The translations under genes and the position numbers were made by a program. This document shows, piece after piece, positions 28,969 to 38,667 of a stretch of 64,000 nucleotides of DNA. The number at the start of each line of letters is the position of its first letter. Position 1 is the stretch's first letter. Source of the DNA: Muricoccus nepalensis (GTDB lineage: Bacteria > Pseudomonadota > Alphaproteobacteria > Acetobacterales > Acetobacteraceae); the NCBI RefSeq assembly GCF_006438825.1, contig NZ_RCZP01000019.1, positions 30,630 to 94,629 on the forward strand. Reading direction: 5' to 3'. The notes under the pieces are model-generated. The model searched no databases and was not told the DNA's origin. It worked only from the letters and a program-made list of their open reading frames with translations.

Positions 28969-30651
28969 ATGCGCCCGTTCGTCGCCGTGCTTCTCCTGCT
29001 GGCCGCCTGGCCCGCCCTCGCGCAGTCGCCCCCGGGCAAGGGCATGGTCGCCGCGGCCCACCCGCTCGCCGCCGAGGCGGGGCTGGAGGTGCTGCGGCGG
29101 GGCGGGGCGGCGGTGGACGCGGCCGTCGCCGTCCAGGCCGTTCTCACCCTCGTCGAGCCGCAGTCGAGCGGCATCGGCGGGGGCGCGCTCCTCCTGAACT
29201 GGGACGCGGCGTCCCGCGCCGCCACCGCCTTCGACGGGCGCGAGACCGCCCCCGCCGCGGCGCGCCCGGAGCTCTTCCTGCGGCCCGATGGCACGCCGCT
29301 GCCCTTCTACGAGGCCGTGCTCTCGGGCCGCAGCGTGGGCGTGCCGGGCGCGGTCGCGATGCTGGAGATGGCCCATCGCCGCCACGGCCGGCTGCCCTGG
29401 GAGGGCCTCTGGGCCCGCGCCATCGCGCTGGCGGAGGAGGGCTTTCCCGTCTCCGAGCGCCTCGCCGAGGCCATCGCGGGGGACGCGGCGCGGCTGGCCC
29501 GGCATCCCTCCGCGCGGGACCTCTTCCTGCGCGGCGGCGACCGCCCGCTCAGGGCCGGGGAGCGGCTGCGGAACCCGGCCCTGGCGGAGACCTTCCGGCT
29601 GATCGCGCGGGACGGGGCCGCGGCGCTCCTCCGCGGCCCCGTCGCCGAGGCCATCGTGGAGGCCGTGCGCGGCCACGGCGAGGGCGGGGCGATGACGACC
29701 GACGACCTCGCCGCCTACGCCGCGAAGGAGCGCGAGCCGGTCTGCCTGCCCTACCGCGCCTTCCGCGTCTGCGGCTTCCCGCCGCCCTCCTCCGGCGGCG
29801 TCGCCGTCGGGCAGATCCTGGGCGTGCTCGAGCACTTCGACCTGCCGCGCCTCGACCCCCGCGGGCCGGAGGCGGCGCACCTCCTGGCCGAGGCGGGGCG
29901 CCTGGCCTTCGCGGACCGCGCGCAGTACCTCGCCGATCCGGACGTCGTGCCCGTGCCGGTGCGCGGGCTGCTCGACCCCGCCTACCTCACCCTTCGCGCC
30001 CAGCTCGTCTCGCCGGGGCAGGCCATCGCGGAACCCCGCGCCGGGAACCCGCGCTGGCGCGAGGCGGGGCCCGGGGCGCCGATGCCGGAAGCCGTGGAGA
30101 ACGGCACCAGCCATGTCGCGATCGTCGACGCCGCGGGGAACGCCGTCTCGATGACGACGACGGTGGAGGACACCTTCGGCGCGCGCCTCGTGGCCGGTGG
30201 CTTCGTCCTCAACAACGAGCTGACCGACTTCTCCTTCCGCCCTGAGATCGAGGGGCGCCCGGTGGCCAACCGCGTGGGGCCGGGCAAGCGGCCACGCTCC
30301 TCGATGTCGCCCAGCCTCGTCCTCGACGGCGAAGGGCGGCTCGCGGCGGTCGTCGGCTCGCCCGGCGGCGGGCGGATCATCGGCTACGTCGCGCAGGCGC
30401 TCGTCGGGATGCTCGACTGGGGCATGACGCCGCAGGAGGCGGTCTCCCTGCCCCATGTCGGGACGCTCGGCGGCGCGGTCGAGCTCGAGGCCGATACCCC
30501 GGCGGCCGCCCTGGCCCCGGCCCTGGCGGCGCGGGGCCACCGGGTGGAGGTCCGCGCCATGCCCTCGGGCATCCAAGCCATCCGCGTGACCCCGCAGGGA
30601 TTGCTCGGCGGCGCCGACCCGCGGCGCGAGGGCGTTTCGCTAGGCGAGTGA
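28969..30651 (+). CDS. ggt: Gamma-glutamyltranspeptidase
   Basis: Periplasmic N-terminal-nucleophile enzyme that hydrolyses or transfers the gamma-glutamyl group of glutathione; 560 residues. The signal peptide ([20 protein letters not shown]) is followed by [21 protein letters not shown]. Autocleavage and catalysis occur at T380 ([18 protein letters not shown]). The substrate site ([33 protein letters not shown]) is intact. It stands alone with its own short promoter gap shared with yraN. Confidence 0.95.
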   Translation: MRPFVAVLLLLAAWPALAQSPPGKGMVAAAHPLAAEAGLEVLRRGGAAVDAAVAVQAVLTLVEPQSSGIGGGALLLNWDAASRAATAFDGRETAPAAARPELFLRPDGTPLPFYEAVLSGRSVGVPGAVAMLEMAHRRHGRLPWEGLWARAIALAEEGFPVSERLAEAIAGDAARLARHPSARDLFLRGGDRPLRAGERLRNPALAETFRLIARDGAAALLRGPVAEAIVEAVRGHGEGGAMTTDDLAAYAAKEREPVCLPYRAFRVCGFPPPSSGGVAVGQILGVLEHFDLPRLDPRGPEAAHLLAEAGRLAFADRAQYLADPDVVPVPVRGLLDPAYLTLRAQLVSPGQAIAEPRAGNPRWREAGPGAPMPEAVENGTSHVAIVDAAGNAVSMTTTVEDTFGARLVAGGFVLNNELTDFSFRPEIEGRPVANRVGPGKRPRSSMSPSLVLDGEGRLAAVVGSPGGGRIIGYVAQALVGMLDWGMTPQEAVSLPHVGTLGGAVELEADTPAAALAPALAARGHRVEVRAMPSGIQAIRVTPQGLLGGADPRREGVSLGE

Positions 30652-30706
30652 CGCGCCCCAACCCGCGCGCCCTTCGCGCGCTATCGGGCTGAACCGGAGA
30701 CCCGCC

Positions 30707-31234
30707 ATGCGCCGCCCCGCCCTCGCCCTGCTCGCCGCCGTCGCCCTCGCCGGCCCCGCCCTCGCGGCCGACGACACCGCGCAGATCGGCTACGTGAACA
30801 CCGCGCTCACCAATCTCGGCCTCACGCGGAGCCACCGCATCGTCATCGAGCGCTTCGACGACCCAGAGGTGCGCAACGTCTCCTGCTACCTCAGCCAGGC
30901 CCGCACCGGCGGGATTTCCGGCATGGTGGGCGTGGCGGAGGACCCCGCGCGCTTCTCCATCTCCTGCACGGCCACGGGGCCGGTGGAGATCTCCCCCGGC
31001 GCGGCGCGGGGGGAGCGGGGCGAGATCGTCCACGAGAACTCGACGAGCCTCTTCTTCAAGGAGACCCGCGTCCACCGCTTCATCGACACGCAGCGCAACG
31101 CCGTCGTCTACATGGTCTGGTCGACGAAGCTGGTCGAGGGATCCCCCTTCAGCGCGGTGGCCGTCGTGCCGGTGGCCGTGACGCCCGTCGCGCCCACGCC
31201 GGCCTCCAGCCCGGCCGCCGCCCCGGCGCGCTGA
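30707..31234 (+). CDS. creA: CreA family periplasmic protein
   Basis: 175 residues: signal peptide (ending PALAAD), then the CreA core (IVIERFDDPEVRNVSCYLSQARTGGI, ARFSISCTATGPV, FFKETRVHRFIDTQRNAVVYMVWSTKLVEGSPFSAV), ending in a Pro/Ala-rich tail. The biochemical function of CreA is unknown. GGAG lies eight bases before ATG 30707. It converges with the MFS gene. Confidence 0.93.
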   Translation: MRRPALALLAAVALAGPALAADDTAQIGYVNTALTNLGLTRSHRIVIERFDDPEVRNVSCYLSQARTGGISGMVGVAEDPARFSISCTATGPVEISPGAARGERGEIVHENSTSLFFKETRVHRFIDTQRNAVVYMVWSTKLVEGSPFSAVAVVPVAVTPVAPTPASSPAAAPAR

Positions 31235-31258
31235 GCCGTCCCGGACGGCCCGGCCTGA

Positions 31259-32401
31259 TCAACGAAAGAGGCGGCGGGCGGCGAGGAGGAGGGCGGCGCC
31301 GGCCAGCGCCACGGCCGCCGGCACGCCGAGGAGCGGCAGCGGCCCGCCGGGGGCGAGGGATGCGGCCGCGGGCGGCGCCAGGCTCGCGCCAAGGAAGAGG
31401 GTGCAGGTGTAGACCGCGACGGCCAGGCCCCGCCGCGGCGTCGCGGCCCGGCCCGAGATGGTCATGATCAGCCCCGTCACGCCGATGCCGACCCCCGCCG
31501 TCGCGAGCGCCGCCCCTCCGCCCAGCCCGCCCCACCCGCCCTCGAGGGTGAGCGCGAGCCCTGCCGCCACCATCGCGAAGCCGGTGATGGCGGTGCCGGG
31601 CGCGCCGATCCGGCCGGCCAGCGGCACCGCGAGGAAGCCCGCGGCGAGCGCCGGGACCGCGAGGAGCCGCAGCGTCGCCGGCCCGATCGGCAGGGAAGGG
31701 CCGAGGATCTGAACGCCCGCCTGGAAGGCGACGAAGGCAAACATGAGCATCGGCGCGCAGACCCAGCAGGCGACGATGATCGGGTCGCGCGCGGGCGAGG
31801 CGGCGCGGGCGCCGCTCACCGGCGCCGGCCGCCCGAGGCCGGCCCGCCCGAGCGTGGCCGCCAGCAGCAGGGCGGCCGCGAGGAGGAGCGGCGCCGCGCC
31901 GAGCATGACCGGCGGCAGCCCGTGCTCGGCGACGTCCGCGACGACGAGCTGCGCGACCGGGGCGGAGGCGAGGAAGGAGAAGGCCATGGCCGCGATGCCG
32001 AAGGGCCGGCGCTCCTCCGGCAGCGTCTCCACCACGAGCGAGACGGCGGCGGGCGGCAGCGTGGCGGCGAAGACGCCCTGCAGGGCGCGGGCGGCAAGAA
32101 GGCTCGGGAAGCCCGGCGCCGGCCCGGCCAGGACGGTGGCCGCCGAGAGCAGCACGAGGCCTGCGAGGATGACCCGGCCGCGCCCGAGGCGGTCGGACAG
32201 TGGCCCGCAGGCGAGGAAGCTTGCCGCGTAGGTGACGCCGAAGGCGCTTCCCGCCAGCGCCGCCGTCGGCGCGTCGAGCCCGTAGCGCGCCTCGATCCAG
32301 GGCGTGAGCGGGATGGTGGCGTAGAGCTGCCCGACGACGAGCAGCCCGCAGGCCATCATCACCGCGATGAGGGCGGCCTGCCGGCCCGGCGTGGGGCTCA
32401 G
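31259..32401 (-). CDS. MFS transporter (drug/metabolite efflux type), apparent CTG start
   Basis: Major-facilitator protein with about 12 helices and the loop-2/3 motif GPLSDRLGRGRVILAG. The substrate is unknown. The first canonical start is GTG 32362, which would begin inside helix 1 (VMMACGLLVVGQL) and has no ribosome site. CTG 32401, overlapping the upstream ATPase stop as CTGA, restores a short cytosolic leader (LSPTPGRQAALIA) and gives 380 residues. The reading frame upstream holds no ATG, GTG or TTG nearby. The start is inference; the family is certain. Confidence 0.85.
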   Translation of the reverse strand: MSPTPGRQAALIAVMMACGLLVVGQLYATIPLTPWIEARYGLDAPTAALAGSAFGVTYAASFLACGPLSDRLGRGRVILAGLVLLSAATVLAGPAPGFPSLLAARALQGVFAATLPPAAVSLVVETLPEERRPFGIAAMAFSFLASAPVAQLVVADVAEHGLPPVMLGAAPLLLAAALLLAATLGRAGLGRPAPVSGARAASPARDPIIVACWVCAPMLMFAFVAFQAGVQILGPSLPIGPATLRLLAVPALAAGFLAVPLAGRIGAPGTAITGFAMVAAGLALTLEGGWGGLGGGAALATAGVGIGVTGLIMTISGRAATPRRGLAVAVYTCTLFLGASLAPPAAASLAPGGPLPLLGVPAAVALAGAALLLAARRLFR

Positions 32402-33420
32402 GCCGCCGCCCGCGCCTCGAAGCCGTCGCGCCCTTCCTCCACGGCGTGGCAGGCGACGAGGGTCTCCGGCGTGCCGCGGGCCGCGACCAGGGCCGGGCGC
32501 TCGGCGCGGCAGCGGTCGTTGGCGAGGGGGCAGCGCGGGTTGAAGGTGCAGCCGGAGGGCGGGCTGATCGGGCTCGGCACCTCCCCGCCCACCGGCTGGC
32601 GCTCCCGCCCGGCCATCTCCAGGTCCGGGATCGCCTCCATCAGGGCCCGCGTGTAGGGGTGGCGCGGCGCGGTGAAGAGGGTCTCGGCGGGCGCGGATTC
32701 CACAATCCGGCCGAGATACATGACGCCCACGCGGTCGCTCACCTGCCGCACGACGGCCAGGTTGTGGCTGATGAACAGGTAGGTCAGCCCGAGCTCGCGC
32801 TGCAGGCCCTTCATCAGGTTGAGGATCTGCGCCTGCACCGACACGTCGAGCGCCGAGGTCGGCTCGTCGCAGACGAGGAACTCGGGGTTGGACGACAGCG
32901 CGCGGGCGATGGAGATGCGCTGGCGCTGCCCGCCGGAGAACTCGTGCGGGAAGCGGTTGCCGTCGGCCGGCGAGAGGCCGACCTGGCGGAGCAGCGCGCC
33001 CACCTTCTCGCGCAGCGCGGCGCCGCCCTCGGCGATGCCGAAGGCGCGGATCGGCTCGCCGACGATGTCCGACACCCGCCAGCGGGGGTTGAGGCTGGCG
33101 TAGGGGTCCTGGAAGATCATCTGCATGCGGCGGCGCTGCGCGACGGACTTCCGCGCCTCCGCCAGCTCCTGCCCCTCGAAGATGGCCTGGCCGCCGCTCG
33201 GCGCGTAGAGGCCGACCGCGAGCCGCGCGACGGTCGATTTGCCGCAGCCGCTCTCGCCGACGAGGGAGAAGGTGGTGCCGCGCGGGATGGCGAAGGAGAC
33301 GCCGTCCACCGCGCGCAGCGTCCGCCGCGGCTCGCGCGCGAGGAGGCGCTGCAGGGCCGGCTTCGAGACATCGAAGTGCCGGCTGAGGTCCCGGGCCTCG
33401 AAGATCGCGGCCTCAGGCAT
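32398..33420 (-). CDS. Second peptide ABC importer, ATPase (DppF/OppF type)
   Basis: 340 residues. Walker [11 protein letters not shown]-loop FQDPYASLNPRWRV, signature FSGGQRQRISIARAL, Walker B FLVCDEPTSALD, and the oligopeptide ATPase tail (PSGCTFNPRCPLANDRCR). It overlaps the upstream DppD-type gene by 8 bases and appears coupled to the MFS gene downstream. Confidence 0.95.
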   Translation of the reverse strand: MPEAAIFEARDLSRHFDVSKPALQRLLAREPRRTLRAVDGVSFAIPRGTTFSLVGESGCGKSTVARLAVGLYAPSGGQAIFEGQELAEARKSVAQRRRMQMIFQDPYASLNPRWRVSDIVGEPIRAFGIAEGGAALREKVGALLRQVGLSPADGNRFPHEFSGGQRQRISIARALSSNPEFLVCDEPTSALDVSVQAQILNLMKGLQRELGLTYLFISHNLAVVRQVSDRVGVMYLGRIVESAPAETLFTAPRHPYTRALMEAIPDLEMAGRERQPVGGEVPSPISPPSGCTFNPRCPLANDRCRAERPALVAARGTPETLVACHAVEEGRDGFEARAAA

Positions 33421-34405
33421 GGGCGCGCTCCCGCGGGGCGTGGCTGTCGAAGAGCCAGCAGGCGGCCCGCGTCTCCACCGCCGGCAGCAGCTCCGGCCGC
33501 TCCTCCCGGCAGCGGTCGAAGACGTGGGGGCAGCGCGGGTTATAGGCGCAGCCCCGGGGGATGGCGGTCAGGCGCGGCATGGCGCCGTCGATCTGCGGCA
33601 ATTGGTCGACCCGGTGCGACAGCGGCGGGATGGAGGCCATCAGCCCCGCGGAATAGGGGTGCGCCGCGGCCTTCACCACGGATTTCACCGGGCCGATCTC
33701 GGCGATGCGCCCGGCGTACATGACGGCGACGCGGTCGGCGGTCTCGGCGATCACGCCCATGTCGTGGGTGATGAGCATGACCGAGGTCCCCTTCTCGCGC
33801 GTCAGGCGCCGGAGGAGGGCGATGACCTGGGCCTGGACGGAGACGTCGAGCGCCGTGGTCGGCTCGTCCGCCACCACCAGCTCGGGCTCGGCGCAGAGGG
33901 CGAGGGCGATCACCACGCGCTGGCGCATGCCGCCCGAGAACTGGTGGGGATAGGCTCCGATCCGCTCGGCGGCGGCGGGGATGCCGACCGCCTCCAGCCA
34001 GCCGACCGCGCGGCGGCGCGCCTCGGCGGCGTCGATGTCGAGATGCGTGCGCATGGTCTCCGTCAGCTGGTCGCCGACCGTGTAGAGGGGGTTCAGCGTC
34101 GTCAGCGGGTCTTGGAAGATGGCGCCGATCCGCTTGCCGCGGATCCGCCGGATCTCGCGCGGGGAGAGGTTGTCGATCCGCTGGCCAGCGAGGGTGATGG
34201 AGCCGCCGGCGATGCGGCCGGGGGGCTCCAGCAGCCCGATGATGGCGGCCCCCGTCATCGACTTGCCGGCGCCGGACTCGCCGACCATCCCCAGGACCTC
34301 GCCGGGCGCGATGTCGAAGGAGACCTTGTCGAGGGCGCGAAGCGTGCCGCGCCGCCCGGGAAACTCGACGACGAGGTCGCGGACCTCGAGAAGCGGGGCG
34401 GCCAT
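33413..34405 (-). CDS. Second peptide ABC importer, ATPase (DppD/OppD type)
   Basis: 330 residues. Walker A GESGAGKSM (Ala for Cys in the usual GCGKS), Q-loop FQDPLTTLNPLYTV, signature [15 protein letters not shown], Walker [14 protein letters not shown]-loop ITHDMGVI and tail CAYNPRCPHVFDRC. ATG 34405 shares one base with the permease stop (TGATG). The longer upstream frame is not homologous. Confidence 0.95.
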   Translation of the reverse strand: MAAPLLEVRDLVVEFPGRRGTLRALDKVSFDIAPGEVLGMVGESGAGKSMTGAAIIGLLEPPGRIAGGSITLAGQRIDNLSPREIRRIRGKRIGAIFQDPLTTLNPLYTVGDQLTETMRTHLDIDAAEARRRAVGWLEAVGIPAAAERIGAYPHQFSGGMRQRVVIALALCAEPELVVADEPTTALDVSVQAQVIALLRRLTREKGTSVMLITHDMGVIAETADRVAVMYAGRIAEIGPVKSVVKAAAHPYSAGLMASIPPLSHRVDQLPQIDGAMPRLTAIPRGCAYNPRCPHVFDRCREERPELLPAVETRAACWLFDSHAPRERAHA

Positions 34406-35316
34406 CAGCGGAGCCTTGGGTTCAGCGCGTCGCGCAGCCAGTCGCCGAGCAGGTTCACCGAGAGCACCATCGCGATGAGGGCGACGCCCGGGAAGACGGT
34501 GATCCACCACTCCCCGCTGAAGAGGAAGTCGTTCCCGATCCGGATGAGCGTGCCGAGGCTCGGCTGGGTCTGCGGCAGGCCGACGCCGAGGAAGGAGAGC
34601 GTGGCCTCCGAGATGATGGCAAGGCCGAGGTTGAGCGTCGCCAGCACGAGCAGCGGGCCGAGGACGTTGGGCAGGACATGGGTGAGCATGATCCGCGCGG
34701 GCCCGATGCCGATGACGCGCGCGGCCAGCACGTATTCCTTGTTCCGTTCCACCATGGCCGAGCCGCGGACGGTGCGGGCGAAGCGGGGCCAGTCCGAGAT
34801 GCCGATGGCGAAGATGACGACGTAGACGGCGATCTGGTCGTGCAGGTCCCGCGGCAGGGCGGCGCGCGCCACGCCGTCCACGAGGAGCGCGATGAGGATG
34901 TTGGGGAAGGTGAGCTGGACGTCGGCGATGCGCATCAGCACGGCGTCGACTGTCCCGCCCGCGTAGCCCGCCATCAGCCCGAGCAGAACGCCGAGCAACA
35001 GGGCGAAGGCCGTGGCCGAGACGCCGACGAAGAGCGACATCCGCGCCCCGTACATGATGGCCGAGAGCACGTCCCGCCCCTGGTCGTCCGTACCGAAGGG
35101 ATGGGCGAGCGTCCCTTCGTCCAGGAAGGCGGGAGGGTTGAAGGCGTCCATCAGGTCGAGGCTGGCGAGGTCGAAGGGGTTGTAGGGCGCCAGCACCGGC
35201 GCCGCGACGGCGCCGACGATGCAGACCAGCGCCACGATCGCCGAGATGACGGCCGTGGGCGAGTGCCGGAAGGCATAGGCGATGTCGCTGTCCCAGGCCC
35301 GGGCGATGGCGTTCAT
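34405..35316 (-). CDS. Second peptide ABC importer, permease (DppC type)
   Basis: 303 residues, about six helices. GTDDQGRDVLSAIMYGARMS and the coupling loop KEYVLAARVIGIGPARIMLTHVLPN are DppC hallmarks. It follows DppB by 1 base. Confidence 0.94.
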   Translation of the reverse strand: MNAIARAWDSDIAYAFRHSPTAVISAIVALVCIVGAVAAPVLAPYNPFDLASLDLMDAFNPPAFLDEGTLAHPFGTDDQGRDVLSAIMYGARMSLFVGVSATAFALLLGVLLGLMAGYAGGTVDAVLMRIADVQLTFPNILIALLVDGVARAALPRDLHDQIAVYVVIFAIGISDWPRFARTVRGSAMVERNKEYVLAARVIGIGPARIMLTHVLPNVLGPLLVLATLNLGLAIISEATLSFLGVGLPQTQPSLGTLIRIGNDFLFSGEWWITVFPGVALIAMVLSVNLLGDWLRDALNPRLR

Positions 35317-35317
35317 C

Positions 35318-36292
35318 TCAGTGCCCTCCCCCGGCGCGCAGCCGCGGGTCCACCGCGTAGTAGAGAAGGTCGACCACCAGGTTGATGGTGACGAAGACCG
35401 CCGAGATCAGCAGCAGGTAGGCGGCCATGACGGGGATGTCCGCCGAGGAGACGGACTGGATGAAGAGGAGCCCCATGCCCGGCCACTGGAAGACCGTCTC
35501 CGTCACGATGGAGAAGGCGATGATGGAGCCGAGCTGCAGGCCGACGATGGTGATCACCGGCACGAGGGTGTTGCGCAGCGCGTGGCCGAAATGGATCGAG
35601 CGGTCGCGCAGCCCCCGGGCGCGGGCGAACTTCACGTAGTCCGAGCGCATCACCTCCAGCATCTCCGAGCGCACGAGGCGGAGGATGAGCGTGAGCTGGA
35701 ACAGCCCGAGGGTGATGGAGGGCAGGATGAGCGCCTTGAGGCCCGAGGCCGTCAGGAAGCCCGTGCTCCACCAGCCCAGCTGCACCGTGTCCCCCCGCCC
35801 GAAGCTCGGCAGCCAGCCCAGCCAGACGGAGAAGACGAGGATGAGCAGGCTGCCGATGAGGAAGGTGGGCAGCGAGACGCCGACGAGGCTGAAGGTAAGG
35901 AGGGCGCGGCTGATCGGCGAGCGCGGGTAGAGGCCCGTGTAAACCCCCGCCGGCAGCCCCACCGCCAGGGCGACGATGGAGGCGCAGAGGGCGAGCTCGA
36001 GGGTTGCCGGGGCGCGCTCGGCGATGAGGGCCGAGACGGGGCGCGACAGGCGGTAGGAGAGGCCGAACTCCCCGTGCAGGGCGTTCCCGATGAAGCGCAG
36101 GAACTGGACCGGCACCGGCTGGTCGAGGCCGAGCGCGGCCACGAGCGCGTCGCGCTGCGCGACGGAGAACTCCTGGCCGAGCATGGTGGCGATGGGGTCG
36201 CCGACGAAGGTGAAGAGCGTGAAGGCGATGAAGGCGACGGCAAGCATCACCGGCAGGGCCTGGAGCACGCGGGACAGGATGAAAGCGGGCAC
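35318..36292 (-). CDS. Second peptide ABC importer, permease (DppB type)
   Basis: 324 residues, starting at GTG 36292 (V/M-PAFILSRVLQALPVMLAV). Coupling loop SDYVKFARARGLRDRSIHFGHALRN. First gene of the second importer operon. Unlike the first importer there is no substrate-binding protein before or after it; the binding protein must be encoded elsewhere. The 172-base gap upstream holds a short A/T-rich patch (about 36370-36385) and GC-rich inverted repeats but no clear promoter. Confidence 0.94.
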   Translation of the reverse strand: MPAFILSRVLQALPVMLAVAFIAFTLFTFVGDPIATMLGQEFSVAQRDALVAALGLDQPVPVQFLRFIGNALHGEFGLSYRLSRPVSALIAERAPATLELALCASIVALAVGLPAGVYTGLYPRSPISRALLTFSLVGVSLPTFLIGSLLILVFSVWLGWLPSFGRGDTVQLGWWSTGFLTASGLKALILPSITLGLFQLTLILRLVRSEMLEVMRSDYVKFARARGLRDRSIHFGHALRNTLVPVITIVGLQLGSIIAFSIVTETVFQWPGMGLLFIQSVSSADIPVMAAYLLLISAVFVTINLVVDLLYYAVDPRLRAGGGH

Positions 36293-36464
36293 GGGTTGCG
36301 CCTAGCGGACCGGCGCCGGCCCGTCCAGCCGGCAGGCGCCGGCGGGCGGGGCGTCCGTCCCAACCCGTCCGTGATTTAATCCGTCGATCATCCGGTCCGT
36401 TTCCAGGGCGGTGGGCGGGTTTGGCGGCAGGGCCGCCGGCGGCGCAGCCTATCCGGGGCCGCCG

Positions 36465-37535
36465 TCACATGGCGAGCGGGCCGCTCCGCGCGTGCCCCTC
36501 GTTCGTCCAGTCGCGGATGATGGTGAAGGCCACCGCCAGCAGAACCGGCCCCAGGAAGAGGCCCAGGAACCCGAAGGCGAAGGCGCCGCCGAGCGCGCCG
36601 AGGAGGGTCAGCAGCAGCGGAAGGTCCGCGCCGCGCGAGATCAGCCAGGGCCGGATAAAGTTGTCGACCGAGGAGATCCCGAAGGCGCCGTAGAGGCCCA
36701 TGAAGATGCCCCAGCCCGTGCTGCCGTTCACCAGCAGCCAGATGGTCGCGGGGATCCAGACCACCGGCGCGCCGATCGGCAGGATGGAGACCACCCCCGC
36801 GAGCAGGCCGAAGAGCGCCGGATGGGGGACGCCGGTGAGCCAGAGCCCGAAGGCGGTCATCGCCCCCTGCACCACCGCCGTGCCGAGCAGCCCGTAGACC
36901 ACGCCCCGGGTCACGGCGCCGGTCAGCGCCACCAGCCGCCGGCCGCGCCCGTCCGCGATCCGCTCGGCCGCCCGGTCCAGCGCCTGCGCCAGGCGCGGGC
37001 CGTCGCGGTAGAAGAAGAAGGAGAGAAGGATCGCCACCAGCAGCTCGGCCACCCCGGAGACGACCGCGAGGAAGAGGCTGAGCGCCATCTGCGCGGCGTC
37101 GCCGGCGTAGGGGCGGAGCATGCCGAAGAGATTGCTCACCCCGAGGTCGAGCTCCCCGAATCGTTCCTCCAGGAAGCCGCCGACGAAGGGCAGGCGGCCC
37201 GTGGCCGCGAGCAGGGCGGGCAGCCCGTCCGTGAGGAAGGTCTGGATCGAGCTGCGAAGGCCGTCGATCTCCTCCCGGCTGGTCGGCGCCGCGATGGCGA
37301 GCGGCAGGCCGAAGACGAGCATCATCACCGTCACCATCAGCGCGGCCGCCCAGCCCGGCCGGAACTTCGCCTGGTCCGTCAGGAAGCGGTAGGCCGGCCA
37401 GGTCGTGAAGGAGAGGATCGCGGCCCAGAGAAGGGAGGAGAGGAAGGGCTTCAGGACGAGGAAGCAGCCGGCGAGCAGCGCCACCAGCGCCGTGACGGCG
37501 ATGATACGAATCAGGAACTGCTTGTCGTCGGGCAT
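36465..37535 (-). CDS. PerM/AI-2E family transporter
   Basis: Multi-helix membrane protein of 356 residues with about eight helices: VALLAGCFLVLKPFLSSLLWAAILSF at the N-terminus and the family C-terminal core GLLAGVVSILPIGAPVVWIPA...GFLGLFLGPVLLAVAF. The family includes the AI-2 exporter TqsA and cation/proton antiporters; which applies is unknown. Start is MPDDKQFLIR at 37535, not the longer frame. It diverges from the reductase gene. Confidence 0.92.
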   Translation of the reverse strand: MPDDKQFLIRIIAVTALVALLAGCFLVLKPFLSSLLWAAILSFTTWPAYRFLTDQAKFRPGWAAALMVTVMMLVFGLPLAIAAPTSREEIDGLRSSIQTFLTDGLPALLAATGRLPFVGGFLEERFGELDLGVSNLFGMLRPYAGDAAQMALSLFLAVVSGVAELLVAILLSFFFYRDGPRLAQALDRAAERIADGRGRRLVALTGAVTRGVVYGLLGTAVVQGAMTAFGLWLTGVPHPALFGLLAGVVSILPIGAPVVWIPATIWLLVNGSTGWGIFMGLYGAFGISSVDNFIRPWLISRGADLPLLLTLLGALGGAFAFGFLGLFLGPVLLAVAFTIIRDWTNEGHARSGPLAM

Positions 37536-37708
37536 GATTCGCTCCGGGCCAGGGCGATCCCTTATGGCGCGGCCCCGCGCCCGGACCAAACGCCCGCCCC
37601 GCGCGCTGCCTTGCCGCCCACCGCCCCGTGTCCTCCGGCGGCCTTGGGCACGGTTACGATTTGCGCTAGCCCTGCCGCTCGAGCAGCACCGCAGCGGGAC
37701 AGACGCGC

Positions 37709-38587
37709 ATGAAGATCGGTTTCATCGGCCTCGGCATCATGGGCCGCCCCATGGCGGTCAACCTCGCCAAGGCCGGCCACGAGCTGCTCGTGCCCGAGCG
37801 CGCGAGCCTGACGGACGAGGTCCGCGGCGCGGCCACCGTCCTCCCCTCCCCCGCCGAGGTCGCGGCGGGTGCCGAGGTCGTCATCCTGATGCTGCCCGAC
37901 ACCCCCGATGTGGAGGCCGTGCTCTTCGGCGAGGGCGGCGTCGCCGCCGCGCTGAAGCCGGGCACGCTGGTGATCGACATGTCCTCGATCAGCCCGACCG
38001 CGACGAAGGACTTCGCGGCCCGCGTGAACGAGCGCGGCTGCGACTACCTCGACGCCCCCGTTTCCGGCGGCGAGGTGGGCGCGCGCAACGCGGCACTGAC
38101 CATCATGGTCGGCGGCCCGAAGGCGGCCTTCGACCGCGCCCTGCCGCTGTTCCAGGCCATGGGCAAGAACATCACCCTCGTCGGCGAGGCGAACGGGGCC
38201 GGCCAGACGACGAAGGTCGCGAACCAGATCATCGTCGCGCTCAACATCGCCGCCGTGTCGGAGGCCCTTGTCTTCGCGAGCAAGGCTGGCGCGGACCCGG
38301 CCCGCGTGCGCGAGGCCCTGATGGGCGGCTTCGCCTCGTCGCGCATCCTCGAGGTGCACGCGGAGCGCATGATCAAGCGGACCTTCGACCCGGGGTTCCG
38401 AATCGCGCTCCACCAGAAGGATCTCAACCTCGCGTTGCAGGCCGGGCGCGATCTCGGCGTGGCGTTGCCGCAGACGGCGTCGGCACAGCAGCTCTTTTCT
38501 GCGGTCTCGGCCGCTGGTGGATCGCAGCAGGACCACTCGGCGATGGTGCGCGCGCTCGAAAAACTCGCGTCGCACGAGATTGGATGA
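37709..38587 (+). CDS. 2-hydroxy-3-oxopropionate (tartronate semialdehyde) reductase-like enzyme
   Basis: Beta-hydroxyacid dehydrogenase of 292 residues. N-terminal NAD(P)-binding motif GFIGLGIMGRPMAVNLAKAG, the substrate-binding DAPVSGGEVGA, and the catalytic-lysine helix KVANQIIVALNIAAVSEAL (K in GAGQTTKVANQ). It best fits GlxR/GarR, which reduces tartronate semialdehyde to glycerate in glyoxylate or glucarate use. No glyoxylate carboligase or hydroxypyruvate isomerase gene is adjacent. Ribosome site GGGA lies nine bases before ATG. Confidence 0.9.
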   Translation: MKIGFIGLGIMGRPMAVNLAKAGHELLVPERASLTDEVRGAATVLPSPAEVAAGAEVVILMLPDTPDVEAVLFGEGGVAAALKPGTLVIDMSSISPTATKDFAARVNERGCDYLDAPVSGGEVGARNAALTIMVGGPKAAFDRALPLFQAMGKNITLVGEANGAGQTTKVANQIIVALNIAAVSEALVFASKAGADPARVREALMGGFASSRILEVHAERMIKRTFDPGFRIALHQKDLNLALQAGRDLGVALPQTASAQQLFSAVSAAGGSQQDHSAMVRALEKLASHEIG

Positions 38588-38605
38588 AGGATGCCTAGTG
38601 TTGCG

Positions 38606-38618
38606 TGCATGCAATTGC
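38606..38618. promoter_or_regulatory. Overlapping palindromes upstream of the XRE regulator
   Basis: TGCATGCA (38606-38613) and GCAATTGC (38611-38618) are both perfect 8-bp palindromes and overlap, within an A/T-richer gap of 80 bases between the reductase and the regulator. A candidate operator for autoregulation, about 50 bases before the ATG; not proven. Confidence 0.4.
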
Positions 38619-38667
38619 GCCAGAGGGCGAAAACGCGCATTTTAACGCACCAATCCAGGGCCATGAG

